A stretch of DNA of 64,000 nt from Asticcacaulis currens (GTDB taxonomy: Bacteria > Pseudomonadota > Alphaproteobacteria > Caulobacterales > Caulobacteraceae): positions 284,360 to 348,359 of the forward strand of contig NZ_JAQQKW010000005.1 in assembly GCF_028550395.1 (NCBI RefSeq), in the 5' to 3' direction. The number at the start of each line of letters is the position of its first letter. Position 1 is the first letter of the stretch. Made by a program: the position numbers and the translations under genes. Positions 63,681 through 64,000 of this stretch are shown piece after piece. Under the pieces are notes generated by a model, which saw nothing but the letters and a program-made list of their open reading frames with translations, was not told the origin of the DNA and searched no databases.

Positions 63681-63995
63681 GTGTCCATGTCCCTGCCCTC
63701 CCCTCTGATTTTACTGCACGCTTCTGACAATGTAGCGGTTTGCCGCGCGGCGATAGCGGCGGGCAGCGTGGTGACGGTAGGTGCCGAGGCTTTGTCGATT
63801 ACCGAGGCCATCGAGGTGGGTCACAAGGTCGCCGTGCGCGATCTGAAGGCCGGGGACAAGATTTTCAAATATGGCGCACCGATCGGCTCGATGACCAAAG
63901 ACACGCCCAAGGGTGGCCACGTCCACATGCACAATATGAAAAGCGACTATATCTCGTCCCACACCCGCGAAGCCTCCGGAGGTGCACATGCTTAA
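63681..63995 (+). CDS. UxaA-family dehydratase small subunit (SAF domain)
   Basis: A 104-residue SAF-like N-terminal domain of the altronate-dehydratase (UxaA) family. The pattern ILLHASDNVAVCRAAIAAG, then VTEAIEVGHKVAVRDLKAGDKIFKYGAPIGSMTKDTPKGGHVHMHNMKSDY, ends as a separate small subunit. The large subunit should be the gene that starts in the next frame at 63988. Such split pairs act on hexonates such as fuconate. GTG at 63681 or ATG at 63687 could serve as start. Confidence 0.88.
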   Translation: MSMSLPSPLILLHASDNVAVCRAAIAAGSVVTVGAEALSITEAIEVGHKVAVRDLKAGDKIFKYGAPIGSMTKDTPKGGHVHMHNMKSDYISSHTREASGGAHA

Positions 63996-64000
63996 GGGCT
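63988..64000 (+). CDS. Start of probable UxaA-family dehydratase large subunit (partial)
   Basis: Only four codons (MLKG) are in the window. The ATG overlaps the end of the small-subunit gene by eight bases and is preceded by GGAGGTGCAC, a strong ribosome site. The call is an inference from the split UxaA arrangement. Confidence 0.4.

Overview
The window is a GC-rich alphaproteobacterial chromosome segment. It is most probably from the Caulobacteraceae, and an Asticcacaulis-like organism is my best guess. The reasons are the gene order of the division and cell-wall (dcw) cluster, a CpdR-type response regulator, a methionine synthase split over two genes, non-phosphorylative sugar oxidation genes, frequent TTG and GTG starts, and palindromic intergenic repeats typical of this group. 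I see no prophage, insertion sequence, CRISPR array or plasmid function.

Region 1 (1-9.4 kb, minus strand) is the 5' part of the dcw cluster, transcribed mraZ-rsmH-ftsL-ftsI-murE-murF-mraY-murD, with murD running off the left edge. The leader of mraZ carries candidate MraZ boxes and two DnaA boxes. Region 2 (9.7-16.4 kb) holds small conserved genes (ABM monooxygenase, DUF423, amidase, DjlA-like co-chaperone, DUF1294, DUF4272, M24 peptidase) and the RNase P RNA gene. Region 3 (16.6-24.6 kb, minus) is a methionine-cycle operon headed by an ArsR-methyltransferase fusion with a palindromic operator at its own start. It continues with metF, a methyltransferase and the two halves of MetH, which flank a D-Ala-D-Ala-ligase-like gene and an unknown gene.

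Region 4 (24.7-39.9 kb) is mixed: DUF983, DUF1508, ppa, DUF599, a candidate small RNA, N-formylglutamate amidohydrolase, cpdR with a duplicated 3' tail, tRNA-Val, a fused EgtB-EgtD ergothioneine enzyme, a NUDIX hydrolase, a BNR-type glycan enzyme, an Rrf2 regulator, patatin, an outer-membrane barrel, two tandem SIMPL proteins and a Sel1-repeat protein. Region 5 (40.0-48.4 kb) is the transglutaminase/DUF2126, Ntn-fold-transglutaminase, circularly permuted ATP-grasp and alpha-E locus, a predicted but poorly understood peptide synthesis or modification system.

Region 6 (49.7-55.7 kb) is a sugar locus: ROK regulator, secreted protein, carboxylesterase, ROK sugar kinase and FHS-family permease. 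Region 7 (56.3-58.2 kb) has pyruvate kinase and cytidine deaminase. Region 8 (58.3-64 kb) is an oxidative sugar pathway, probably for L-fucose: Gfo/Idh/MocA aldose dehydrogenase, FucP-like permease, lactonase, IclR regulator, aldo/keto reductase and a split UxaA-type dehydratase cut by the right edge.

The least explained signals are non-coding. A composite three-hairpin element of about 126 bp occurs twice in inverted orientation and shows paired base changes in its stems, with lone relatives of single hairpins elsewhere. Two other families of palindromic intergenic repeats are scattered through the window.
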